From: Chitinophaga agri
Lineage (GTDB): Bacteria > Bacteroidota > Bacteroidia > Chitinophagales > Chitinophagaceae
Direction of reading: 5' to 3'
Length of the DNA: 64,000 bases
NCBI RefSeq assembly: GCF_010093065.1
Contig: NZ_CP048113.1
Coordinates: forward strand, 4,836,001 to 4,900,000
In this document: one piece after another, positions 21,655-30,515 of the stretch
Numbering within the stretch: the stretch's first letter is position 1
How the letters are laid out: every line of letters begins with the position of its first letter
The notes under the pieces: model-generated
The model's input: only the letters and a program-made list of their open reading frames with translations
Database searches by the model: none
What the model was told of the DNA's origin: nothing
Translations under genes and position numbers: made by a program

Positions 21655-23130
21655 ATGGGCAAACCAACAGGATTCATGGAATTTACCCGGGAGATGCCGG
21701 GTAAAGCTCCTGCAAAGGAAAGAGTCCAACATTATAATGAATTCGTGGAAAAGTATTCAGATTCAAAACTGAATGAACAGTCTGCGCGCTGCATGAACTG
21801 TGGCGTTCCTTTCTGTCACAGCGGTTGCCCTCTGGGTAATGTGATCCCTGAGTTCAATGATGCCGTGTATCATAAGGACTGGAAAGAAGCTTACGAAATA
21901 TTAACCAGTACCAATAACTTCCCGGAATTCACAGGCAGGATCTGTCCTGCGCCATGTGAAAGTGCCTGTGTACTGGGTATCAATCAACCGCCTGTAGCGA
22001 TTGAAGAAATCGAGCGTCACATTATTGAGATCGCTTTTGATAAAGGACTCGTACAGGCGAAAACACCGAGAGTACGTACTGGCAAAAAAGTAGCAGTAAT
22101 TGGTTCTGGTCCTGCCGGACTGGCCGCTGCTGCTCAGCTGAACTACGCTGGTCACAGTGTAACCGTATTCGAGAGAGACGATGCTCCAGGTGGCTTGCTG
22201 CGTTACGGTATCCCTGACTTCAAACTGGAGAAATGGGTGATCGACCGCCGTGTAAAACTGATGGAAGAAGAAGGTATCGTATTCAATTGTAATGCAAACG
22301 TAGGCGTAAATGTAGGCGTGAACGATCTGCTGCGTGAATATAATGCGATCGTACTGGCTGGTGGTTCCACTATTCCACGCGACCTGGGTATCCCTGGCCG
22401 TCAGCTGAAAGGTGTACACTATGCGATGGACTTCCTGAAACAGCAGAACAAACGCGTGAGCGAACGTGCTGTAGACGGAGAAGACATCCTTGCAACAGGT
22501 AAAAATGTAGTTGTCATCGGTGGCGGTGATACCGGTTCTGATTGTGTAGGTACTTCCAACCGTCACGGCGCAATAAGTATCACACAGCTGGAGCTGTTAC
22601 CAAAACCTCCGGGCGAACGTACTACGTATATGCCCTGGCCAACGTATCCTATGGTGCTGAAAACTTCTTCTTCTCATGAAGAAGGAGCAAACCGTGAATG
22701 GGCCATCGGTACCAAAGAATTTGTAGGTGACGAAAACGGAAATCTCAAAGGATTAAAAATAGTAAAGCTGGAATGGGCATTAGGTCCTGATGGCAGACCC
22801 GGTAGCTTCAAAGAAGTACCTGGCACCGAACAGGAGATCCCTTGTGAACTGGCATTCCTGGCAATGGGCTTCTTACATCCGCAACATACGGGTCTCCTCG
22901 ATGAACTGGGTGTAGACAGAGACGAGCGCGGTAATGTGAAAGCCGGTGAAAAAGCATTCCAGACTTCCATCTCCAAGGTATTTGCCGCAGGTGATATGCG
23001 TCGTGGTCAATCCCTGGTAGTATGGGCCATCAGCGAAGGACGTGAGTGCGCAAGAAAAGTAGATGAATTCCTGATGGGGGCCTCTCAACTTGAAAGTAAA
23101 GATCATTCCCTGCAGGCAATGGCAGTGTAA
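21655..23130 (+). CDS. gltD: Glutamate synthase small subunit
   Basis: A 491-residue GOGAT beta subunit that passes electrons from NAD(P)H through FAD to the large subunit. The N-terminal region binds two 4Fe-4S clusters through the CMNCGVPFCHSGCPLGN and CPAPCESACVLG cysteines. The FAD-binding motif GSGPAGLAAAAQL lies near residue 150 and the NAD(P)H-binding motif GGGDTGSDC near residue 287. It ends about 80 bp before a hairpin terminator. Confidence 0.97.
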   Translation: MGKPTGFMEFTREMPGKAPAKERVQHYNEFVEKYSDSKLNEQSARCMNCGVPFCHSGCPLGNVIPEFNDAVYHKDWKEAYEILTSTNNFPEFTGRICPAPCESACVLGINQPPVAIEEIERHIIEIAFDKGLVQAKTPRVRTGKKVAVIGSGPAGLAAAAQLNYAGHSVTVFERDDAPGGLLRYGIPDFKLEKWVIDRRVKLMEEEGIVFNCNANVGVNVGVNDLLREYNAIVLAGGSTIPRDLGIPGRQLKGVHYAMDFLKQQNKRVSERAVDGEDILATGKNVVVIGGGDTGSDCVGTSNRHGAISITQLELLPKPPGERTTYMPWPTYPMVLKTSSSHEEGANREWAIGTKEFVGDENGNLKGLKIVKLEWALGPDGRPGSFKEVPGTEQEIPCELAFLAMGFLHPQHTGLLDELGVDRDERGNVKAGEKAFQTSISKVFAAGDMRRGQSLVVWAISEGRECARKVDEFLMGASQLESKDHSLQAMAV

Positions 23131-23210
23131 TACTACCATCACCGCAGTGATCAATTTATAATCTAAAGAATCTCATAAGCAGGTTTAGATTTTGTTGTAA
23201 CCTTCAGCCG

Positions 23211-23234
23211 GGCCGGGTTTTTACCCGGCCTTTT
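23211..23234 (+). terminator. Terminator of gltBD
   Basis: Eight-base GC-rich arms at 23211-23218 and 23223-23230 around a TTTT loop, followed by TTTT. It lies 80 bp after the gltD stop codon. Confidence 0.75.
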
Positions 23235-23265
23235 GCATGCCAGGAACTGCCGGCAGGAATTTCTA

Positions 23266-23273
23266 TATCTTTG
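23266..23273 (+). promoter_or_regulatory. Exact TAnnTTTG box before the 23304 gene
   Basis: TATCTTTG at 23266-23273 lies 30 bp before the start codon and matches the Bacteroidota -7 consensus exactly. I could not place a convincing -33 box at the expected distance. Confidence 0.4.
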
Positions 23274-23303
23274 AATATATAAATTGTATTCCTCCAGATC
23301 CCT

Positions 23304-23894
23304 ATGAAAACATTTTTACTGTCCCTGATCAGCGTATGCCTGCTGCTGCCTGCCTTTTCCCAGAGAAGGACCATCCTTAAACTGGATGTCACTGAACACA
23401 AACTGGATTCCGTTAAAAGTTATCATAAACTCCTGATCGTTACAGAAGGTAACATGCAGTCGCGCATGTATGTGGAAAACCTCTCTGCAGAGCTGGGAAA
23501 AGCACTCAAATCATTACAGATTGAATGTAAATACCAGTTTCTGGGCGACCGGCTGAAAGACAATGCGGATACTGATGCCGCACTGGAAAAAGCGAAAGCA
23601 TGGGCGCCAGATGCGATACTTCGTTTTGTACCGTCTACTACGACAGAAAAAATGGGATATACTTATGCGCCTGTCGTGAATTCTCTAAATAATAGCATGC
23701 GTTTCTCGAGTCCCTCAGCAGAACTATATCTTACTAATACCTTTGATGTCAAATTAATTGACACAGAAGACGATCATGTCTGGTCAGCCAGACTATTCAC
23801 CGTTATTGAAGCAGGGCGGCCGACTATTTTCAGACGTATCGGGAAAATGATCCTCGCCGGGCTGAGAAAACAGCATGTACTGGCCCAATCCTGA
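23304..23894 (+). CDS. Secreted protein of unknown function, copy 1
   Basis: A 196-residue exported protein with a signal peptide of about 19 residues (AFS-QRR). It is clearly paralogous to the gene at 24032: both have LDSVK, a hydrophobic strand LLIV or ILIV then EGN, AEL-K, IECKYQFLGD and a W-PD motif at matching positions. The region around EGNMQSRMYVENL looks like an alpha/beta fold, perhaps stress-related or enzyme-like, but I do not recognise the family. It has its own -7 box. Confidence 0.75.
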   Translation: MKTFLLSLISVCLLLPAFSQRRTILKLDVTEHKLDSVKSYHKLLIVTEGNMQSRMYVENLSAELGKALKSLQIECKYQFLGDRLKDNADTDAALEKAKAWAPDAILRFVPSTTTEKMGYTYAPVVNSLNNSMRFSSPSAELYLTNTFDVKLIDTEDDHVWSARLFTVIEAGRPTIFRRIGKMILAGLRKQHVLAQS

Positions 23895-23991
23895 TACCAG
23901 GTTGTATACCAACCCTATACGACAAATCTTTACATACAGGCCAGCTCCTGCACTTTCAGGTGCATGCATGATCAGGCGTCGGGATTTGTTA

Positions 23992-23999
23992 TATATTTG
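23992..23999 (+). promoter_or_regulatory. Exact TAnnTTTG box before the 24032 gene
   Basis: TATATTTG at 23992-23999 lies 32 bp upstream of the ATG at 24032 and matches the -7 consensus. The distance is almost the same as for the paralogue at 23304. No clear -33 box was seen. Confidence 0.4.
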
Positions 24000-24031
24000 G
24001 TGTGCAATTAAATCCCATCCCTTACCTGTTT

Positions 24032-24613
24032 ATGAGAGTAGCGTTATTACTGCTGTTAGCATCATTTGTATTCTTTATTGCAAAAGCCCAGCTGCCAGAT
24101 ATTAAATTATCGCCTGTAGAACATCCCCTGGATAGTGTGAAACATTTTAAAAAAATACTGATTGTCGGGGAAGGCAACATACAGGCGCATGCATTTGTAG
24201 ACATGCTTGCAGCTGAGCTGATCAAAGGATTTAAAACAAAGAACATTGAATGTAAATATCAGTTCCTTGGTGATAAATCGAAAGTAAATACTGCTGCTGT
24301 ACTGGAAAGCAGCAAAAGCTGGGAACCCGATGTTGTTTTTCATCTCAATCCGGTATCTAATACCATGAATAACAAAAGGGAAATTGGGATCGTGCCTATT
24401 GACCTGAGAAGAACCAATATAGTCGCTCCTTTTGGATATGAGAACAACAGATACGTTAAGAATGAATTTGAACTGCTGCTGGAAGAAAATAATACTTCTC
24501 TCTGGTTTAGTACGCTTTCTCTTGAAACGAAGTTTGGTAAAAAAAACTTCTTCAAACAATTGCGTATGATGATCATCGAAGATATGGAACGGCAGCTTGT
24601 ACTACCTTCCTAA
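24032..24613 (+). CDS. Secreted protein of unknown function, copy 2
   Basis: A 193-residue product starting at the ATG at 24032, which gives a clean signal peptide (hydrophobic leucine core, AKA-Q cleavage). The longer in-frame start at 24002 would place ten polar residues before it and sits on the promoter box. It shares with the 23304 product the ordered motifs LDSVKH, KILIVGEGN, AAELIKGFK, IECKYQFLGDKSK and WEPD. The C-terminal halves have diverged more. This points to a tandem duplication followed by divergence. Confidence 0.75.
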   Translation: MRVALLLLLASFVFFIAKAQLPDIKLSPVEHPLDSVKHFKKILIVGEGNIQAHAFVDMLAAELIKGFKTKNIECKYQFLGDKSKVNTAAVLESSKSWEPDVVFHLNPVSNTMNNKREIGIVPIDLRRTNIVAPFGYENNRYVKNEFELLLEENNTSLWFSTLSLETKFGKKNFFKQLRMMIIEDMERQLVLPS

Positions 24614-24649
24614 TCGTTGCCTGCTCTAAAAACAGTAAATTTGTTGTCT

Positions 24650-25264
24650 ATGAGGCAGTTAGTACTTTTATTCATGTTCTGCACAGCCATTGCGCACAAC
24701 ATTTCCGCACAGGTAGGCAATACGGTGTATGATACCCGTCAATATAAAAAAGGCGTATACAAGACATTCCAGGAGTTTCGTGCTAACAACCCGTCCGTAA
24801 CAGGCACCCTGGTTGTCAAGAACAGGACGCCGGCAGCGCAGGTATACCTGCTGTCTGCACCCAATGAACTGAGGATCATTGATTCTACAGGACAGGAACA
24901 GAAAGTGAGGAAGTTCTGGGGATATTCCGATGGTGTATCTATATATATAAAAGACAACGGACTAAATAAGCTGGAAGAAATCGGATACTATTGCCTTTAC
25001 CGCATTAATGCCATTACCTCTGCCCCGGCAAACAGAGCAACAGAAGGCATGGTTTTCAATAATACGCCGCCGCCGACAGCTGATAAAAGGGTGCTGAATC
25101 TGGCTACCGGCGATGTATATGACCTGACGCTGTTCAATATGCGCCGTTATATCCTGCCAAATGATACGGCGTTACTACGGGAATTCAACGACGATAAACA
25201 AAATAAGAACAAACTGGTATATTATATACAGAAATTCAATCAGCGGAACACACCAACCTGGTGA
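24650..25264 (+). CDS. Secreted protein of unknown function
   Basis: A 204-residue product starting at the ATG at 24650; a TTG start 33 bp upstream is less likely. The signal peptide ends near ISA-QVG. The mature part has a YDTRQYKKGVYKTFQEFRANNPS stretch (longer motif around residues 29-51) common in uncharacterised Bacteroidota proteins, and aromatic-rich beta-like segments. It lies 36 bp after the 24032 gene and may share its transcript. A terminator follows. The function is unknown. Confidence 0.7.
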   Translation: MRQLVLLFMFCTAIAHNISAQVGNTVYDTRQYKKGVYKTFQEFRANNPSVTGTLVVKNRTPAAQVYLLSAPNELRIIDSTGQEQKVRKFWGYSDGVSIYIKDNGLNKLEEIGYYCLYRINAITSAPANRATEGMVFNNTPPPTADKRVLNLATGDVYDLTLFNMRRYILPNDTALLREFNDDKQNKNKLVYYIQKFNQRNTPTW

Positions 25265-25304
25265 AAATCTGCCAATTGAGCTGATAAACACCTTTTTATA
25301 TGAT

Positions 25305-25334
25305 AGCGTCCTGTGAGTAGCAGGACGCTTTTTT
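25305..25334 (+). terminator. Terminator after the secreted-protein genes
   Basis: Perfect nine-base arms at 25305-25313 and 25321-25329 surround a seven-base loop, followed by a T run to 25334. It separates the three small secreted-protein genes from tamB. Confidence 0.8.
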
Positions 25335-25441
25335 AATTGGGGAATAGCTGAGCAGGTACAGTATTTGTTTGATTACCTATGTAAACCAGAAGTGCCCTAA
25401 AGCGTTTTATTTCAGTAATTTACTATGTAACCTTTTTCGTA

Positions 25442-28400
25442 GTGACAGATCCATCTACAACCGAAGAGAAACATCATGGTCGTCCCTGGTGGCGGTGGTT
25501 ATTGTGGGCGCTTGTCGTCCTGCTGATACTGCCTGTTATGGCAGTATTGCTTTTACAGCTCGATCCTGTGCAGGATTTCATCCGCCGGCAGGGAGAACAA
25601 TACCTCAAAAAGAAACTTCATACTCAGGTAAAGATTGGCTACCTCCGCATGCGCGGCTGGCAGTATCTGGAACTCAGAGATGTGTACGTTGCTGATCCCT
25701 CGTCTAAAGCCCTGCTTTACTCCGGCTCCCTGAAAGTCAGGTACAATCTGTTGGCATTTCTCAACAATGAGTTACAGGTTAATGGACTGGAATGGGATTC
25801 TGTCCTGGTGAATGTCTATCGTAATCAGGGGGATAGCACCTTTAATTACCAGTTCGTAATGGATGCCTTCGTTTCAAAGGATACAATTCCTGATACACTT
25901 TCGGCAGAGACAGGCACTACCTTACAGTTCAAAATAAAAGATGTTAATCTCCGTAAGATAAGACTTCGTTTTGCAGATGCAGAAGGCGGGATGACGGCTG
26001 TAATGTACCTGGAATACCTGCATGTAGACCCGGATGATCTCTTGATGGATGAAGGATTATATGCTTTCCGGGGCATCGAATTAGTTGGCCTGAAAGGTCT
26101 TTATTCACAGGAATATCGTCCCAAAGCTATTACCAATGCAGCTCCTCCGCCTGCTCCGGCAGATACTGCCAGCACACCTTTTCATCTGTTGCTCAAAAAA
26201 CTCCAGATTAAGAACAGCTCCTTCCTTTACAAGGATGAGGCGAGTGGTATATCAACGGTGTGGCGTATTGGTAAACTGGAATTGCTGAATTCAAGCATCG
26301 ACATGGACTCTACCCTGGTACAGCTGGGTAGTCTGAAGATCGGTAATACTGCTGGTGCCTTTACATTAGCCGCAGCGAAAGATACTTCAACACCTATTCC
26401 GGCAGATAGCACTGCTCCAAACACATGGAAAGTGCTGGCAACCAAGGCGGAACTGGAACAGATAGACGTCAAATTTGACAACAATGCGGCCCCACCAACC
26501 AGGGGTGCAGGCAATGATCCCGACTTTAATCATCTCTTCCTCTATAATTTCAACACCTCAGTTTCCAATATAGCTTATAATCCTGATACGATCAGTGCTT
26601 CTCTGAAAAAGCTGGAAGTAAGGGAAAAATCGGGCTTTGCTGTCAAAGAGGGACATTTCAATGTGATTTTCACACAGCAGTCCCTGGCGTTGGAGAACAT
26701 GTTACTCCAAACCAACAAAACCCTGCTCCGTAAGCAAATCGCTGTTGACGTTCCATCATGGGCTACAATGTCAGAAAATATGGATCTGCTACAGCTCCGG
26801 GCGAATATAGACTCTTCACATATTTCGCTGGGTGAATGGCTGCCGTTTGTGCCCGACTCCCGTAAAAATCCCTCGATGAAACCATTGTGGGATAAAGAGA
26901 TAGACGTAACCGCAGTCTTAAAAGGCAACCTAGGTAAGCTGATCATAGAAACCCTGCGGGTTGCCGACAATAAGGGTAATCGCATCCGCACAAGCGGAGA
27001 AATAGCACACGCTACTGACCCTGATCATTTCGCAGCCAATCTTCCTTCCATATATATTGAATCAGGTAACAAGCCGCTCCGTTCCTGGTTACCGCCAGGC
27101 ACAATGCCCGATACCCCACGGCTTCCAGAGCACATGATCATTACTGGTAGTGTACTGGGAGGCATACAGGATATTAAAACCCGGCTTCAGCTGACCAGCA
27201 GTTCTGCCAACGCCCAAATTGCTGCTCATCTGGTCAATATCATGGATAGTATACGTGCCCGTTATGATGTGAATCTGTCTTCTTTCAAAGCCAATCCGGG
27301 CGTATTATTATATGATACGACTATGGGCTGGATCAGTGGAAGAATGCTGGCAACGGGGCAGGGGTATACTTTTCCGGGGATGGTAGCCAGGGCTGCGATA
27401 AATCTGGATGCCGCTACCTACAACGGTTACACCTATCGGGGGATAGATATTAACGGTAATATTGACAAACAGCAGTTGCATGCTGAAGGACAGAGTACGG
27501 ATACCAGCATCACCCTCAATTTTAATGTGGATGCAACTATGAATGATACCAGTGTAAGCACCTTACAGGCCAACCTGCAAATGGACAAAGCGGACCTGTA
27601 TGCGACGAACTGGTACAATTCACCCATGATACTGAAGGGAAACCTGGCTGCCGACTTTAGTAGTCTCGATCCACAAAGATTAACGGGCAATGCCTTCCTG
27701 CATAACTGGCAGATCGCTACTAACGGACAGGTATTCCCAATAGATACAATAGCGCTTACTGCTAAATATGAAGATCAGCAATACATTTCGCTGACAGGGC
27801 CTTTCGGCTTTGTAAACGCCAATGGGCATATAGACTATACGAAGGTAGGTAGCGCCTTTGGCGCGTTGATCAATAAACCGCTACAGCCATACGATAGCGC
27901 GAAGCTAGTGAAATTGCCCGCCGGGCAACTGTTACAATGGAATGCCGCCCTATCTTGGCCCCGCAGCCTGAAAAATATGGCACCTGGTCTTCGTATGGAA
28001 CAGCCACTTATTGTCACCGGTCGCCTGAACTCAGATAGTAGCTTGCTTGCATTAAATGCCTCCTTACTGAAACTTACCTACGACTCTATCCGGGTAGATA
28101 GTATGACGCTCACCGCTCAAATACAGGATACTGCGCTGACCACTGTTGTTGACATGGCCAGACTTTACCACCCTATCGCGCCGTTAAATCATACTCAACT
28201 GAAAGCCAGTGCCGAGAGTGGGAAAGTAGACTGGGACCTGTTGGTAGATGATATCAAAAGGGATCCCAAATATAAGATGGGCGGCTACGTGTATTTCCTG
28301 CCAGCCAATGTGATGGACCTGTCTCTAAAAACGGACCTGCTCCTGAACAAACAGCAATGGAGAGTAGACGAAGGCAATCATATCCATCTGAACAATGGTA

Positions 28401-30514
28401 ACCCTGATTCAGCACAACTGACACTATCATATCAGAACCAGTCCATACAGATACAAACGCTGGCTGATAGCGTACATGGTAATCTGCCTCCGCTGAAAGC
28501 CACCATTAAAGACTTCAAATTATCAACTGTAACAAGCTTGCTTTCCAGCGATACCCTGCTAGCCAATGGTATTCTAAATGCAGATGCTACAGTCACTAAT
28601 CTGGATAAATCTCCACTGATAACCAGTAAATTAAAAATAGATTCACTGGTATTCAGAGGCACTTCGGTTGGTACACTGGAGGCGAATGTCGAAACTCCGC
28701 AGGCAGGTCAGTATAAACTGGCTGCTAACCTGACAGGCAATCAAAATGATGTGAAAGTAGACGGAACATACGACTCTACTATTAACGCCAATGTGAATAT
28801 CAACAATCTCAACATGGCGTCCATAGAAGCATTTACGTTTGGTAATGTATCGCGTATGCATGGAAGTGCAGATGGGAAGTTCACAATCACAGGTACTAGA
28901 GACAAGCCTAAAGTATTGGGAAACATTCATTTTAACAATGCTGGTGGTACTATTACGTATATAGGAACACCGCTGACACTACCAGATGAAAACATCCAGC
29001 TGGATGAAAGAGGTATTCAGTTCCAACAGTTTGTTGTAGCTGACAGCCTTGGTAACGAAATGGTTGTAAATGGACGTGTCAATACCCGGGACTTTACCAA
29101 CTACAACTTTAACATGACTGTAAACTCAGATAACTTCATGGTGCTGGGTGAACAACAAAACCCTGACCAGCTATATTATGGTCCGGCGTTTATTGATACA
29201 CGTATCTCCGTAAGAGGAAATATGGACCTTCCGAGGGTGGATGCCAATGTTAAGCTCAAAGATAAATCCAAGGTAACGATTACCCTGCCCACAGAAGAAC
29301 CAGGCGTTGCCAACAGAGAAGGGGTAATGGTATTCGTAGATAAATCGAATCCTGTAGACTCCGCACTGATAAGAGCTGCTGATAGTCTCCGTTTTCAGAA
29401 TCCGCGCCTGAAAGGCATTAACCTTTCAGGTAACGCTGAAATCACACCGGAGTCCATTATTAAGATCATCATCGATCCTTTGAATGGTGACTATGTACAG
29501 GCACAGGGTACTGCCAGTATTAATGCCACACTGGACGCAAGCAGCAAAATGAGCCTGACCGGCCGCTATGAGATCTCAGAGGGTAAGTATGAGATGTCGC
29601 TCAACCAGTTGATCAAACGTTCTTTCAGTATTGAAAAGGGAAGTACCATTACTTTCAGTGGCGATGCTATGGATGCTGATCTGAACATTACTGCACGCTA
29701 TACGGTCAATGCTACTGCCGCAGACCTGGTACAGGACCAGCTCACCAATCCGAATATGTCTGAATCTGATAGAAACAGGTATCGTCAGAAACTGCCTTTC
29801 TATGTATACCTCCGCATCAAAGGACAGATGATGAAACCCGAAATATCCTTCGAACTGGATATGCCGGAAGCAGAACAGAATGCTTTTAACGGAAGCGTAT
29901 ATAATCGTCTAAAACAGATCAACCAGATACCATCAGAACTGAATAAGCAGGTAATGGGATTACTGGTGCTTAACCAGTTTATACCAGAAGACCCACTCGC
30001 CGGTGATGGTGGTGGAAGCGGAGATTTTGGTGTGAGTAATATGGCCCGTCAGAGCGTGAGCAAGATCCTTTCACAACAATTGAATAACCTCGCTGGTAAT
30101 CTCATCAAAGGGGTAGATCTGAACTTTGACTTAGAAACAAGAGAAGACTATTCCACCGGTAGTGCGCAGCAAACCACCAATTTGAAAGTAGGAGCATCCA
30201 AGCAACTGTTCAACGAAAGACTGTCTGTGTCTGTTGGCTCAAACGTGATGCTGGAAGGAGAGAACCAGGCCAATCCCTCTACACTGGTAGGTGATATATC
30301 AGTGGAATATAAACTGACAAAAGACGGCCGCTATCGTGTCAGGGTGTATCAGCGTAATGACAATAGCACAGTGATCCAGGGCCAGGTTGTAGAAACGGGG
30401 GTTGCATTTGCATTGATCATGGACTATGATGAATTCCGGGAAATATTCCACAGGGCCAAAGCCCAGCAGAAAACAGAACGACTCCGCAATAAGAAAACCG
30501 TGAGCAAAAAATAA
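25442..30514 (+). CDS. tamB: TamB-like translocation and assembly module protein
   Basis: A 1690-residue AsmA/TamB-type envelope protein. It appears to start with GTG at 25442; no in-frame ATG precedes the membrane segment at about residues 18-40. The long central part has repeated beta-strand blocks, as in the beta-taco groove that conducts lipids across the periplasm. The C-terminal region, about 1250-1660, matches the DUF490/TamB domain. It is followed after 1 bp by the Omp85 lipoprotein gene tamL. The pair would connect inner and outer membranes for phospholipid transport or outer membrane protein assembly. Confidence 0.9.
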   Translation: MTDPSTTEEKHHGRPWWRWLLWALVVLLILPVMAVLLLQLDPVQDFIRRQGEQYLKKKLHTQVKIGYLRMRGWQYLELRDVYVADPSSKALLYSGSLKVRYNLLAFLNNELQVNGLEWDSVLVNVYRNQGDSTFNYQFVMDAFVSKDTIPDTLSAETGTTLQFKIKDVNLRKIRLRFADAEGGMTAVMYLEYLHVDPDDLLMDEGLYAFRGIELVGLKGLYSQEYRPKAITNAAPPPAPADTASTPFHLLLKKLQIKNSSFLYKDEASGISTVWRIGKLELLNSSIDMDSTLVQLGSLKIGNTAGAFTLAAAKDTSTPIPADSTAPNTWKVLATKAELEQIDVKFDNNAAPPTRGAGNDPDFNHLFLYNFNTSVSNIAYNPDTISASLKKLEVREKSGFAVKEGHFNVIFTQQSLALENMLLQTNKTLLRKQIAVDVPSWATMSENMDLLQLRANIDSSHISLGEWLPFVPDSRKNPSMKPLWDKEIDVTAVLKGNLGKLIIETLRVADNKGNRIRTSGEIAHATDPDHFAANLPSIYIESGNKPLRSWLPPGTMPDTPRLPEHMIITGSVLGGIQDIKTRLQLTSSSANAQIAAHLVNIMDSIRARYDVNLSSFKANPGVLLYDTTMGWISGRMLATGQGYTFPGMVARAAINLDAATYNGYTYRGIDINGNIDKQQLHAEGQSTDTSITLNFNVDATMNDTSVSTLQANLQMDKADLYATNWYNSPMILKGNLAADFSSLDPQRLTGNAFLHNWQIATNGQVFPIDTIALTAKYEDQQYISLTGPFGFVNANGHIDYTKVGSAFGALINKPLQPYDSAKLVKLPAGQLLQWNAALSWPRSLKNMAPGLRMEQPLIVTGRLNSDSSLLALNASLLKLTYDSIRVDSMTLTAQIQDTALTTVVDMARLYHPIAPLNHTQLKASAESGKVDWDLLVDDIKRDPKYKMGGYVYFLPANVMDLSLKTDLLLNKQQWRVDEGNHIHLNNGNPDSAQLTLSYQNQSIQIQTLADSVHGNLPPLKATIKDFKLSTVTSLLSSDTLLANGILNADATVTNLDKSPLITSKLKIDSLVFRGTSVGTLEANVETPQAGQYKLAANLTGNQNDVKVDGTYDSTINANVNINNLNMASIEAFTFGNVSRMHGSADGKFTITGTRDKPKVLGNIHFNNAGGTITYIGTPLTLPDENIQLDERGIQFQQFVVADSLGNEMVVNGRVNTRDFTNYNFNMTVNSDNFMVLGEQQNPDQLYYGPAFIDTRISVRGNMDLPRVDANVKLKDKSKVTITLPTEEPGVANREGVMVFVDKSNPVDSALIRAADSLRFQNPRLKGINLSGNAEITPESIIKIIIDPLNGDYVQAQGTASINATLDASSKMSLTGRYEISEGKYEMSLNQLIKRSFSIEKGSTITFSGDAMDADLNITARYTVNATAADLVQDQLTNPNMSESDRNRYRQKLPFYVYLRIKGQMMKPEISFELDMPEAEQNAFNGSVYNRLKQINQIPSELNKQVMGLLVLNQFIPEDPLAGDGGGSGDFGVSNMARQSVSKILSQQLNNLAGNLIKGVDLNFDLETREDYSTGSAQQTTNLKVGASKQLFNERLSVSVGSNVMLEGENQANPSTLVGDISVEYKLTKDGRYRVRVYQRNDNSTVIQGQVVETGVAFALIMDYDEFREIFHRAKAQQKTERLRNKKTVSKK

Positions 30515-30515
30515 G

